Part shown: positions 15,557-24,999 of the stretch, in pieces | Position numbering within the stretch: the first letter of the stretch is position 1 | How the letters are laid out: each line of letters starts with the position of its first letter | From: Methylovulum sp. | GTDB lineage: Bacteria > Pseudomonadota > Gammaproteobacteria > Methylococcales > Methylomonadaceae | DNA: 64,000 bases | Direction of reading: 5' to 3' | NCBI RefSeq assembly: GCF_028687615.1 | Contig: NZ_JAQTZU010000001.1 | Coordinates: 186,001 to 250,000, forward strand | Program-made: the position numbers and the translations under genes | The notes under the pieces: model-generated | The model's database searches: none | What the model saw: the letters and a program-made list of their open reading frames with translations, nothing else | Told to the model about the DNA's origin: nothing

Positions 15557-16250
15557 AGGGTTGGGGGATTACAACTTTAGGTGGTCTGTATTAATTCATA
15601 AATTCTTGCCTTAGTTTTATTAGGCGGCCATGAAAGCCTTATTTCATGCGGATTGTAGTTTTCTCTCAAAGCCGCGTCGTTTAAGGCTTCCATAATTAAC
15701 GGTGACATAGCCTATCCATCATAAGCGCAGTGGAATGGATATTTTTATACCTATTTCCTACCCATTAAAACTCGATTTGTAGTGGTTGCCCTCCACTTTT
15801 CCAAATGAAAATATCACCATAGCCGTTTTGTCGAATAGGTGTTCCCGATATTGACTGCAAATGCTATTGCCAGAAGGCTTCAACAAATAACGCAGAAACA
15901 ACCTACCTAAACCCTCAGTTGAAGTGCTAGAAAATTAAGCGTATAAGAAACCACATGATATTGATGATACGACAATTCCAAATACCTATTCAACTTGGCG
16001 TAGGATAGTCGGATGTCAGTAAAATCTTGGGGGCATCTCCAACCAAATGTATTGGGAAATAAGGGGCGGCAATTACAAAAGATGTAGCCACCGCCAAAGC
16101 AGTATTTCATCCGGTTGTTGGCGAAAAAGCATGTTCGCCGGGTCAGTCAGCTAAAACGAACACACCCAATACTAACAATCAGTCAACCCAGTAAAACGCA
16201 ATCAAGAAGGCAATGAGGGTTAACCTTCTGGTTACATAACATTATTTACG
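15557..16250. other. Intergenic stretch upstream of the RTX gene
   Basis: About 700 bases with no convincing gene. A 67-codon minus-strand frame at 15907-16110 has no ribosome site or recognisable similarity and is left out. The promoter of the RTX gene should lie in the last 150 bases. Confidence 0.4.
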
Positions 16251-16259
16251 GTGATTAAC

Positions 16260-19247
16260 ATGGCAACTTATTACGGCGATGATAAAGACAATTCCTATAA
16301 CGGCACTAATCTAGGTGATTTTATTTATGGATATGGAGGCAATGATAAGCTGAATGGCTTGGGGGGGAATGATTCTATTTGGGGTGGCGATGGCAATGAC
16401 ACGTTGAACGGCGGTATAGATACTGACTATATGGCTGGAGGCTTAGGAAACGACACTTACCTGATTGCTAAAAACGATGGTCAAGATACCATTGACGACG
16501 AAGGCGGTGCAGATGTTGTTAAATTTACCGATATCGCTTCAACGGCTATTACTAAAGTTTATAGGGTTGGTGATGGCCTTGACTTGCGGTTGACCTATGG
16601 AAGCAGTCAAGTGACGGTTTTAGGGTATTTTAACTCCGCCCCCCGTATTGAGCAGTTCCAATTCAACGATGCAGTAACTTGGAATTGGGCTGATATCAAG
16701 CAGAAAGCCTTTCAAGTACCTACCGATGGCAATGACATCCTGTACGGTTATGATGATGAAAATGATGTGCTAAATGGTCTGGCCGGTGATGATAAGCTTT
16801 ATGCTTTTGGTGGCAATGATACCTTGAACGGTGGGACAGGTAATGACTATTTAGAAGGTAATAATGGAGCTGACATCTATCTCTTTGCAAAAAGCGACGG
16901 TCAGGATGTTGTTCAAGAAGTTAATTATTACCTACATTTCACCTACATTTACGAATGGGACGACAATATCGATATTTATAAATTTACTGACGTTGCTTCA
17001 ACTGCTGTTACTCAAGTCAGCCGGGTCAGCAGCCAGGAATACTATGGTGCCTCGGATAATTTACGGTTGACCTATGGTGATAATGCCCAAATCACGATCC
17101 TGAACTATTTCTCTTACACCAATTTCCATACCGATCAGTTTCAATTTAGCGACGGCGTGACGTGGCGTTGGGCGGATATTGGGCTGAAAGCCTTGCCGAA
17201 ACCAACCAGCGGCAATGACATCTTATATGGCTACAATGAAATCAATGACTTTTTATCCGGTTTGGCGGGGAATGATAGGCTTTACGGCTACAGCGGCAAC
17301 GATACGCTAAATGGTGGGATAGGTAATGATTATATGGAAGGTGGTATTGGAGCGGACACCTATCTTATTGCTAAAAACGATGGTCGGGATATTATTCAGG
17401 ATGCTACTTTTCGTAGTTCCCCTGTTATGGGTATCCATGGATGGATCGAATATGACATAAGCATTGACATTATTAAGTTTACTGACATTGCTTCAACGGC
17501 GATAACTCAAGTCAGCAGCGTTAGAAATGGCTCCATCTGTGAAGATTTATTGTTGACCTTTGGTAGTAGTCAAATAATAACCATCCAGAACTATTTTACC
17601 TGGGAGGGGTTGGATGATGCGGGGTGGTATCGTTTTCCATCATGGAACTATCAATACGACCAGTTACAATTCAGTGACGGCGTTACCTGGAATTGGTCAA
17701 GCCAAGGGACTGACAGTAATGATGTGATATATAACTATGATTACTTTTCCAGTGATTTGACTGTAAACGGATTGTCAGGAGATGATTGGATTTTTACTGA
17801 TTCCGGTTACGACACGTTGGATGGCGGGCTAGGGAATGACTTTATGGATGGTGGTGTCGGAGATGATTCATATTGGGTCGATAGTGTGGGTGATGTGGTG
17901 CATGAACGCCTTAATGAGGGCAACGATACCGTTTTCAGTTCAGTAAATTATACCTGGGTTGCCAATGTGGAAAATTTGGCTTTACTCGCCGGTGCGCTGA
18001 TTGCAGGTGGTAATGCGCTGGATAACAACCTTACTGGAAATGAGTCTGCCAATATCATCTACGGATTGGCGGGCAATGATACGCTTAATGGTCAAGGCGG
18101 CAATGACAGTTTACGTGGGGATTCGGGTAATGATGTCATTGATGGTGGTAATGGTGTGGATACGGCACAGTATTGGACAGCTACATCAGGTGTGGCTGTT
18201 AGCTTGGAGGTGACTGCAGCACAAAATACCTTGGGTGCGGGATTAGACACCTTGGGCAACATCGAAAATATCAGCGGCAGTGGTTTCAATGACACCTTAA
18301 CCGGCAATGCTTTTGCTAATTCACTTTCTGGCGGCAATGGCAACGATACCCTCCGTGGCGATGACGGTAATGACGGCTTGCTCGGTGGCGATGGCAATGA
18401 TGTCCTGGATGGCGGCAATGGCATCGACACTGCCCATTATTGGACGGCTGGCGCAGGTGTGACGGTGAATCTTGGCTTGACCGCTGCGCAAAACACTGTC
18501 GGGGCGGGGTTAGACACCTTGGGCAATATTGAAAATATCGTCGGTAGCGGCTTTAACGACACCTTAACGGGTAACGCATTAGGCAACGCCCTATTTGGCC
18601 AGACGGGTGATGACAAACTCAGTGGCGGCGACGGCAATGACAGTCTGTTGGGCGGGCTGGGCAATGATGTCCTGGATGGCGGCAATGGCAGTGACTGGGC
18701 GCAATACTGGGCTGCCACGGCGGGAGTGGCGGTAAATTTAGGCTTGGCGGTTGCCCAAAACACGTTTGGAGCGGGTATAGACACCCTGAGCAATTTTGAA
18801 AACGTCAACGGCAGTGGTTTTAATGATATTTTAATTGGCAATGCCTTGGGCAATGTTTTGATAGGTGGTAAGGGTAACGACACCTTACTTGGCGGTCTAG
18901 GCAACGACGTGCTGACGGGCGGATTAGGGCAAGATGCTTTTGGTTTTAATACGGCCCTGGGAATCAACAACAAAGACACCATCGCCGACTTTAACGTCGC
19001 CGACGACACCATCAAACTGGAAAACGGCATTTTTACCGCCTTGACCTCAACAGGCGTGCTAGCCGAGACCGCCTTTAAAATCATCGGCAACGGCAACAGC
19101 GTCGATGGCGACGACCACATCCTTTACAACACCGTTTCCGGTGGCCTGTTCTATGATGCCGACGGCAATGGCGCGAGCGTGGCGGTATTGATAAGTCTTA
19201 TCGGCAAAGGTTTGGCCATCACACAGGCGGATTTTTGGGTGGTCTAA
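16260..19247 (+). CDS. Large RTX-type calcium-binding protein, probably secreted by a type I system
   Basis: 995 residues from ATG 16260, with GGTGA upstream. No N-terminal signal peptide. It is built from GGxGxDxLxGG nonapeptides (for example GGNGNDTLRGDDGNDGLLGG) that bind Ca2+ in beta-rolls. The first 490 residues alternate these with three domains resembling the haemolysin-type Ca-binding related domain, each ending in QFxFxDxVTWxWxD/S. Residues 630-880 hold three ~85-residue repeats containing QNTxGAGxDTLxNxEN and NDTLTGNA. The C-terminal IADFNVADDTIKLENG to GGLFYDADGNG is the usual end of type I substrates. No enzymatic domain is seen, so an adhesin or surface-layer role is possible. 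No transporter genes are adjacent. Confidence 0.9.
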   Translation: MATYYGDDKDNSYNGTNLGDFIYGYGGNDKLNGLGGNDSIWGGDGNDTLNGGIDTDYMAGGLGNDTYLIAKNDGQDTIDDEGGADVVKFTDIASTAITKVYRVGDGLDLRLTYGSSQVTVLGYFNSAPRIEQFQFNDAVTWNWADIKQKAFQVPTDGNDILYGYDDENDVLNGLAGDDKLYAFGGNDTLNGGTGNDYLEGNNGADIYLFAKSDGQDVVQEVNYYLHFTYIYEWDDNIDIYKFTDVASTAVTQVSRVSSQEYYGASDNLRLTYGDNAQITILNYFSYTNFHTDQFQFSDGVTWRWADIGLKALPKPTSGNDILYGYNEINDFLSGLAGNDRLYGYSGNDTLNGGIGNDYMEGGIGADTYLIAKNDGRDIIQDATFRSSPVMGIHGWIEYDISIDIIKFTDIASTAITQVSSVRNGSICEDLLLTFGSSQIITIQNYFTWEGLDDAGWYRFPSWNYQYDQLQFSDGVTWNWSSQGTDSNDVIYNYDYFSSDLTVNGLSGDDWIFTDSGYDTLDGGLGNDFMDGGVGDDSYWVDSVGDVVHERLNEGNDTVFSSVNYTWVANVENLALLAGALIAGGNALDNNLTGNESANIIYGLAGNDTLNGQGGNDSLRGDSGNDVIDGGNGVDTAQYWTATSGVAVSLEVTAAQNTLGAGLDTLGNIENISGSGFNDTLTGNAFANSLSGGNGNDTLRGDDGNDGLLGGDGNDVLDGGNGIDTAHYWTAGAGVTVNLGLTAAQNTVGAGLDTLGNIENIVGSGFNDTLTGNALGNALFGQTGDDKLSGGDGNDSLLGGLGNDVLDGGNGSDWAQYWAATAGVAVNLGLAVAQNTFGAGIDTLSNFENVNGSGFNDILIGNALGNVLIGGKGNDTLLGGLGNDVLTGGLGQDAFGFNTALGINNKDTIADFNVADDTIKLENGIFTALTSTGVLAETAFKIIGNGNSVDGDDHILYNTVSGGLFYDADGNGASVAVLISLIGKGLAITQADFWVV

Positions 19248-19258
19248 ATCCAGGCAAA

Positions 19259-19285
19259 GGCACGGCGGCTTAAAGCCGCCGTGCC
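19259..19285. terminator. Strong hairpin between convergent genes
   Basis: GGCACGGCGGCTT, one A, then its exact inverse AAGCCGCCGTGCC, a 13-bp GC-rich stem. It lies 12 bases after the RTX stop and serves as a likely bidirectional terminator, though no T-run follows. Confidence 0.6.
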
Positions 19286-19313
19286 GGATTTGACAAAGTT
19301 TGCAAGTAAAAAA

Positions 19314-20051
19314 TTAAACCTCGACATCCGCTTCCGCTTCAAAAATACTTTTATAAGACACATACATCAACGTTGACACCAGCATGTACAAAACCGGAGT
19401 CAGCAATGGTGTCAAGGTTGAGCATAAAACCGCTTCCAAAAATACAAAGCCCAGCATTTTATACATCGCCCCCTGGTTTCTTGAAACGGCGTAATCACTC
19501 TGTTCTTTGGCCTCGCTCCAACGGGTGTTTTTAAATAACATCAACGGGTGGCTGAACCAGCCAACGAAGCTCGTCAGCATCAACAGCGTGAAAATCAGCG
19601 TGACATTGGCGTAAGAATACATCCAGCCCACCACGTCCCGCGTCGTCTCCCGGTTGAGGTTTTCAGGGGTGAATTCCCAGTGAAAAAAGAATTGCGGGAT
19701 TTTGTAATATTCCCCGGACAGCAGGCTGGCTACCAGCATAAACACAAACCAGCACACGACTATGCTGCCCGCCGCCAGGACCGCCAATGGCAGGCTTTTG
19801 TTGACCGCCCAGGCAAAACCGACCGGCGTGTCTGAACTGGCTTTCATGTCGATGTATTTAGCGACGCCCACACCCACAAACAAACTTGCCACTGCCGCAA
19901 AAACGCCCAGTGCCAGGGAGATTTTACCCAAGACCAGCACCATCCCTACCAATCCACTATAACCAAACCACACCCACGGGCGCAGTTTGATAAACCACAG
20001 CGATTGTTGTAACCAGTCGGTAAATTTGAGTTTTTTCTTGATGTTTCTCAC
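19314..20051 (-). CDS. Integral membrane protein of unknown function
   Basis: 245 residues with about six hydrophobic segments (for example VWFGYSGLVGMVLVLGKISL and VNKSLPLAVLAAGSIVVCWF). The N-terminus is basic (MRNIKKKLKFTDWLQQSLW) and the C-terminus acidic (FEAEADVEV). No catalytic or transport motif is recognised. It is convergent with the RTX gene and followed upstream by ~170 bases before trpS on the same strand; it may be separately transcribed. Confidence 0.8.
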   Translation of the reverse strand: MRNIKKKLKFTDWLQQSLWFIKLRPWVWFGYSGLVGMVLVLGKISLALGVFAAVASLFVGVGVAKYIDMKASSDTPVGFAWAVNKSLPLAVLAAGSIVVCWFVFMLVASLLSGEYYKIPQFFFHWEFTPENLNRETTRDVVGWMYSYANVTLIFTLLMLTSFVGWFSHPLMLFKNTRWSEAKEQSDYAVSRNQGAMYKMLGFVFLEAVLCSTLTPLLTPVLYMLVSTLMYVSYKSIFEAEADVEV

Positions 20052-20222
20052 GTTTCCATCCGTATCCAGGTTCTATCCGCCAAATGAAAGCCACCGACGG
20101 ATAGGGGCCGGAGACCAGGGGCTTCCCGATTCACTGGGAATTTGCAAAAAACGATAGCCGTCAATTGCAAGGCGACGTCTTTTAAACACGTTGCGTAGTG
20201 GTCGCCCACCGGCAATCAGTCA

Positions 20223-21233
20223 CTAGGAAATTCTGGATATTCCCACGGCTTTACGCAGTTTTTGCATGAAAGGGATGCTGATGTCACGGGCTTTCCGCGC
20301 CCCTTCTTGTAATTGTTCTTCGATATGTTCGGGAGCCTGGAGCAGGGCTTCGTAACGTTCCCGTGCCGGTGTGATTTGGTTGTTAATGTGCTCGAACAAC
20401 ACTTGTTTCATCTCGCCCCAAGCGATGCCTTCGGCGTAACGCTGGCGGATATGCGTCACTTCGTGCGGTGTCGCAAACGCCTGATAAACGCTGAACAGGA
20501 TACAGTCCTCGGTGTCTTTAGGCTCCCCGGGTGGTAAGGAATTGGTCTTGATTTTATTGATCAGTTTCCGCAGTTTTTGCTCAGGCTCGAATAGCGGGAT
20601 GGTGTTGTTATAGCTTTTGCTCATCTTGCGCCCATCCAGACCGGACAAGACCGCGCCGTGTTCTTCCAGCAAGGCTTCCGGCAACACAAAATGCTCGCCG
20701 TAGATATGGTTAAAACGTGCCGCCATGTCACGGGCCATTTCAATATGCTGGATTTGATCCTTGCCGACCGGGACTTGGTGGGCGTTAAACATCAAAATAT
20801 CGGCGGCCATCAGTACCGGATAACTGAACAAGCCCATCGTAATGCCTTTGTCGGGATCGTTTTCGCTGTTGTGTTCATTATCGGCGACGGCGGCTTTGTA
20901 AGCATGGGCTCGGTTCATCAAGCCCTTGGACGCGACACAAGCCAGCATCCACGATAATTCAAGAATTTCCGGTACATCGGACTGGCGGTAAAACACGGCG
21001 TTGGCGGTATCCAAACCCAACGCCAGCCAAGTCGCGGCTATTTCCAAGCTGGATTGCCTGACTTTTTCTGGATCAGTGCATTTAATCAAGGCATGGTAGT
21101 CAGCCAGAAAATAAAACGGCATCACGTTGGGGTTTTTACTGGCGGCAATCGCCGGGCGTATCGCGCCGACATAATTGCCTAGATGTGGGGTTCCGGTGGT
21201 GGTGATGCCTGTTAAAACAATCGCTTTATTCAT
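20223..21233 (-). CDS. trpS: Tryptophanyl-tRNA synthetase
   Basis: 336 residues, the normal bacterial length. The class I motifs are clear: the HIGH-type TGTPHLGNY at 13-21 and KMSKS at 203-207. It charges tRNA-Trp in the cytoplasm. The active-site region near 130-160 (ITMGLFSYPVLMAADILMFN, then VPVGKDQIQH) is well conserved. Upstream lies a nested palindromic repeat. Confidence 0.97.
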   Translation of the reverse strand: MNKAIVLTGITTTGTPHLGNYVGAIRPAIAASKNPNVMPFYFLADYHALIKCTDPEKVRQSSLEIAATWLALGLDTANAVFYRQSDVPEILELSWMLACVASKGLMNRAHAYKAAVADNEHNSENDPDKGITMGLFSYPVLMAADILMFNAHQVPVGKDQIQHIEMARDMAARFNHIYGEHFVLPEALLEEHGAVLSGLDGRKMSKSYNNTIPLFEPEQKLRKLINKIKTNSLPPGEPKDTEDCILFSVYQAFATPHEVTHIRQRYAEGIAWGEMKQVLFEHINNQITPARERYEALLQAPEHIEEQLQEGARKARDISIPFMQKLRKAVGISRIS

Positions 21234-21280
21234 TTAGGGCTCAGTAGCTCGATGGGTTAAAGTGGACGACAATGTTAATT

Positions 21281-21492
21281 GTTTCATAAGTGCTTGCATA
21301 GAAAATGGAATGCCCAGCTACGCTTTTTTTAGCAAGCACTTAGAACGTGTTTTAAAAGTTGCTACGCGGTTCGATTGCGGCGTTGCGCGGTGCTCAAAAT
21401 CTTCATGTACTCCAGTACACTCCGGTTTTTCCGCTCCGTGCGCCTTGCAATCAAACCACTCGCGACGCTTTTAAAACACGTTCTTATGAAAC
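21281..21492. repeat. Nested palindromic repeat element
   Basis: The core is AGAACGTGTTTTAAAAG (21342-21358) and its exact inverse at 21468-21484, 143 bp in all. An outer pair GTTTCATAAG (21281-21290) / CTTATGAAAC (21483-21492) and a TAAGTGCTTGC/GCAAGCACTTA pair overlap it. It is non-coding and has the form of a dispersed MITE-like repeat. A short related AAACACGTT piece lies near 20187. Confidence 0.7.
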
Positions 21493-21840
21493 CGGGATTG
21501 TAATATTACATAAATTCCGCTCAAGATGCAGTACCGGGAAATTTCTTATAACAGTGCCAGTTGGGCTAAGACCCAAGCTTGCGATGCAATCGGTATACTA
21601 CAGTTTTAAGATAAAGCAATGCCTGACATGGCTGTCCAACTGCGTGTTTAATCAGCGGTATTGTTACGAGCGGGTAGTCGACGAAGAGTCAGGGGCTACT
21701 AAAACTGCCCTGGCATGACCTTAAAAACGGGCTTATCTTTTTTAAGGCGATTTTATGGCAGTCGGGTGGGTTACGGCTAAATGAAGCCGATGGTTTTGAT
21801 GGCCTGCAATAGGCATAAAGAAACTGTCATTTTGGGGTGG
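21493..21840. other. Intergenic stretch without recognisable genes
   Basis: About 350 bases between the palindromic repeat and the stop of the next minus-strand gene. No feature could be supported. Confidence 0.4.
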
Positions 21841-22644
21841 TTACAGTTTATTAAACCGGGTAAAAATCTTTTTTACCGGATCGGTGATTAAGTTCGCCCG
21901 TTTTTCAAGGACGGCTTCGAAAAGGTCGGGGCGTGCGTTTCTTTGTTCCGCGTAGAAAGGGGCGATATGCTTCAAAATCACCGCTTTTTCTTCTTCGGAA
22001 ATATCGGGGACGACGATACGGTTATCCCGGCGCATAAAATAACTGAGGAACATATTCAGAAATTCATCATCGAGTTGTTCCGGGAAAAAACTTTTTTGGA
22101 AGGTCTGAAAATTTTCATGATTAAAAATAGTGATTTTTAATTTTGATGACGCATAGTCCACCAAAACTTGAAACCGTACCGGAATTTTTCTCTCGACAAC
22201 AAACATGGCCCGGTCGGTGTGCTGTTGTTTTTGCTGGAAACGCAAACCATGTTCAAACAGGAAATTATATTCTTTATCTATTAAAGACTTGGAAGACAAT
22301 CCATAGCTAAAGCTGCCTTCCGCTTCACAATAAAAACTGATGTTGATTTGCATCATCCGTTGAAAATCAGCCATACCCATGCGCCCATCAGTATTGATTT
22401 TATAGTTTTTCTGATAAAGCCTGCCAAATTGCGGGTAATGATTAGAATAGTGGCTTACGGGCATGGGTTCTTCAAGAAAATTCAGATATTCAACCAGTTC
22501 TTTCAGGCTGTCATAAAGAAGCTGCATTTTAGGCAAAAGTTCTTTTTGGTAAGTCTGTTCCAGTTTTTTATCAAGCAAGCTTTGTTGATGTTGGGCTTGC
22601 TTTTTTTCCGCCGCTCTTTGCCGTATTTCATCCAATATACTCAT
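21841..22644 (-). CDS. Hypothetical cytoplasmic protein
   Basis: 267 residues, soluble. It starts with a charged helix (MSILDEIRQRAAEKKQAQHQ) and a coiled-coil-like segment to about residue 60, then a mixed alpha/beta body with DGRMGMADFQRMMQINISFY and a conserved-looking FPEQLDDEFLNMFLSYFMRR near 190. GGGGAAGA is a ribosome site before the ATG. No family is recognised. It is transcribed in the same direction as, and downstream of, the phosphomannomutase, 80 bases apart. Confidence 0.75.
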   Translation of the reverse strand: MSILDEIRQRAAEKKQAQHQQSLLDKKLEQTYQKELLPKMQLLYDSLKELVEYLNFLEEPMPVSHYSNHYPQFGRLYQKNYKINTDGRMGMADFQRMMQINISFYCEAEGSFSYGLSSKSLIDKEYNFLFEHGLRFQQKQQHTDRAMFVVERKIPVRFQVLVDYASSKLKITIFNHENFQTFQKSFFPEQLDDEFLNMFLSYFMRRDNRIVVPDISEEEKAVILKHIAPFYAEQRNARPDLFEAVLEKRANLITDPVKKIFTRFNKL

Positions 22645-22724
22645 AATTCTTCCCCTTTTTGTTGTTAAGTGGTGGGTAAAATAGCCTTCAACTCATGGTG
22701 GCCGTCTACTTTACCGGAGATTAG

Positions 22725-24128
22725 TTATAAAACGTCCGTTTGCCCAGCCAGTAATGCCAATAATTCTTGGGTTTTTGCCTGCATCAAAGCTTCGTCACCA
22801 CGGGATTCCACATTCAAGCGCACTAGCGGTTCTGTGTTTGAACAACGCAAGTTAAACCGCCAATCAGTAAACTCCATGCTTAAACCATCTGTGAAATCAA
22901 TCGCTAACGCATCATTCTGATACTGTTGCCGGATTTGTGCAAGTACGGCGGCGGGATCGCTAATGACGCGGTTGATCTCACCGCTGGCAGGAAACAGGCG
23001 CAACCGTTCGTCAACCAGTTGTGATAAAGTTTTGCCGCTATCACTCATTAAGGCCACCACTAGCAACCACGGGATCATGCCGCTGTCGCAGTAGGCAAAA
23101 TTGCGGAAATAATGGTGTGCGCTCATTTCGCCGCCGTACACGGCATCTTCGCTACGCATCCGTTCTTTGATGAAGGCATGTCCGGTCTTGCTTTGGATGG
23201 CATTGCCGCCCAGACTTTCGATGATGTCGATGGTGTTCCAGGTCAAGCGTGGATCGTGGACGATTTTTGCACCCGGATTTAGTTTTAAAAAGGCGGCGGC
23301 GAGTAGGCCGACAATGTAATAACCTTCGATAAAACGCCCTGTTTCATCAAACAGGAAACAACGGTCAAAATCGCCATCCCAGGCGATGCCTAAATCCGCG
23401 TGGTTTTCAGTGATCGCGGCAATGGTGCCGGCGCGGTTTTCAGGCAACAGAGGATTCGGGATACCGTTGGGGAAATGCCCGTCCGGTTCATGGTGGATTT
23501 TGATGAAGCTAAGGGTGGGTAATGCTGCTTCCAGCCAGTCAATGACGTGGCCCGCCGCACCGTTGCCGGCATTGACGACGATTTTTAGCGGCTTTAACGG
23601 TTCAGTGCCCAGGTAACTGAGCAGATGCTGGATGTAGGCTTCGCCCGTCGCAATGTGTTTGACCTGTCCTCGTGTTGTGCTGGGTGCGCCGAATGTATTG
23701 GTTTCAGCCAGTTGTTTGATGTCGTTCAAACCCGTGTCGCCGCTCACTGGTTTGCTGTCCTCGCGTACCAGCTTCATGCCATTGTAATCTTTAGGGTTAT
23801 GGCTGGCGGTGACCATGATGCCACCGTCCATTGCCTTGCCATTGTCCTGATAGGCAAACGTGGCAAAATACACCTCTTCGGTTCCGCACAAACCAATGTC
23901 GTACACATCGACACCGGCATCCAGCAAACCCTGCGTGACCGCCGCCGCCATTTCATCGCTGGACAGGCGGATGTCGCGGCCCACGATGACCGATTTAGGC
24001 CGGATTTTTTCGGCAAACGCGCGGCCAATGCGGTAGGCAATGTCGGCATTGAGTTCATCAGGCAATCGCCCGCGAATATCGTAGGCTTTAAAACAAGTTA
24101 AAGGGGAAGTGGTCAATGAGGTTGCCAT
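22725..24128 (-). CDS. Phosphomannomutase/phosphoglucomutase
   Basis: 467 residues from ATG 24128; an upstream in-frame start at 24182 would add 18 atypical residues, while the family normally begins near [11 protein letters not shown]. The phosphoserine loop is [13 protein letters not shown] with S109, followed by the Mg-binding loop [11 protein letters not shown], the sugar loop [10 protein letters not shown] and the phosphate loop [11 protein letters not shown]. It interconverts hexose 1- and 6-phosphates and supplies GDP-mannose or UDP-glucose pathways (CpsG/AlgC type). The full length and intact motifs indicate an active enzyme. Confidence 0.94.
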   Translation of the reverse strand: MATSLTTSPLTCFKAYDIRGRLPDELNADIAYRIGRAFAEKIRPKSVIVGRDIRLSSDEMAAAVTQGLLDAGVDVYDIGLCGTEEVYFATFAYQDNGKAMDGGIMVTASHNPKDYNGMKLVREDSKPVSGDTGLNDIKQLAETNTFGAPSTTRGQVKHIATGEAYIQHLLSYLGTEPLKPLKIVVNAGNGAAGHVIDWLEAALPTLSFIKIHHEPDGHFPNGIPNPLLPENRAGTIAAITENHADLGIAWDGDFDRCFLFDETGRFIEGYYIVGLLAAAFLKLNPGAKIVHDPRLTWNTIDIIESLGGNAIQSKTGHAFIKERMRSEDAVYGGEMSAHHYFRNFAYCDSGMIPWLLVVALMSDSGKTLSQLVDERLRLFPASGEINRVISDPAAVLAQIRQQYQNDALAIDFTDGLSMEFTDWRFNLRCSNTEPLVRLNVESRGDEALMQAKTQELLALLAGQTDVL

Positions 24129-24224
24129 GAGTTTTTTAGGATTAAAAGTATGTCTGCAAATGCCGCCTAGTATAATTGGCAACGATTATGTGACCAATGA
24201 ATTGTTACGGTATTTGTGAATTAA

Positions 24225-24283
24225 TTGTCCCATAAATTCGGGCACAGTAACCTCACCCTACTGTGCGCGAACTTATGGGACAA
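24225..24283. repeat. Long imperfect hairpin between divergent genes
   Basis: TTGTCCCATAA (24225-24235) is the exact inverse of TTATGGGACAA (24273-24283), with inner arms CACAGTA/TACTGTG (24243-24249, 24259-24265). It sits between the divergent phosphomannomutase and YdjM-like genes. It may be a dispersed repeat or an operator. Confidence 0.6.
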
Positions 24284-24309
24284 TCAATACATCCAATCAA
24301 TCAATAATT

Positions 24310-24984
24310 ATGGCTAATTTTAAAACCCATGTTTCTGTTGCTGCTTTAGCCAGCCTGGCGGCTGCCGGCGTAGCCGTTAAAATGCAGTTGATTTCTTATG
24401 ACCAAACCCTCTGGCTAGTGTTTTTAGGAATGGTCGGTGGTTTGTTACCGGATATTGATGCTGGTAATTCTAGACCAGTACGTTTATTGTTCAACGTGCT
24501 GGCCTTGCTGGCGGTGTCGGCAACCGCTGAACTTTTGCAGCATCGACATGATTCTTATTGGGTGTTAAGCGGCGCGGCAGTTGCCTATGTCACCGTGCGC
24601 TATGGCCTGTTCGCGTTGTTCAACCATTTTACCGAGCATCGGGGCGTTTTTCATTCGCTGTTGGCGGCGGTGTTTTTTGCTTTGCTGGCAAGTTGTATTT
24701 CGTATTATTTCCTGCATTGGACTGTGATGCAGGCGTGGTTGAATGGCTTGTTTATTGCTTTCGGTTTTATTGTCCATTTATTGTTGGATGAGCTGTACAG
24801 TGTCGATTTAAAAAATAAACGCATGAAAAAATCGTTTGGCACCGCGCTGAAGCTATGCCATTACCAAAATCTTACCGCGTCATTATCGCTGTTGGCGCTG
24901 ACTATGGTTTTGGCTTGGTTTGCACCATCGACCCTGCCAGTACGGCAAGCAATCGGCTTGTTGCACTGGCATGTCATCAAGTAA
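24310..24984 (+). CDS. YdjM/DUF457-like membrane-bound metal-dependent hydrolase
   Basis: 224 residues, about five membrane segments. The N-terminal MANFKTHVSVAALASLAAAG, the PDIDAGNSRP loop near 56 and the EHRGVFHSLLAA motif near 110 match the YdjM family, whose His/Asp residues are presumed to bind a metal. The E. coli member is LexA-regulated; no LexA box is seen here. It is followed after 15 bases by the sensor kinase, so the three genes to 26972 may form one operon. Confidence 0.85.
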   Translation: MANFKTHVSVAALASLAAAGVAVKMQLISYDQTLWLVFLGMVGGLLPDIDAGNSRPVRLLFNVLALLAVSATAELLQHRHDSYWVLSGAAVAYVTVRYGLFALFNHFTEHRGVFHSLLAAVFFALLASCISYYFLHWTVMQAWLNGLFIAFGFIVHLLLDELYSVDLKNKRMKKSFGTALKLCHYQNLTASLSLLALTMVLAWFAPSTLPVRQAIGLLHWHVIK

Positions 24985-24999
24985 CTGTGTTTTGATGGG

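Noticed and set aside
15907-16110. 67-codon minus-strand frame upstream of the RTX gene
   Set aside because: No start signal or similarity; composition is aromatic-rich and unlike neighbouring proteins.
18092-19120. Minus-strand frames rich in PLPPSRTSLP repeats
   Set aside because: Antisense reading of the RTX glycine-aspartate repeats.
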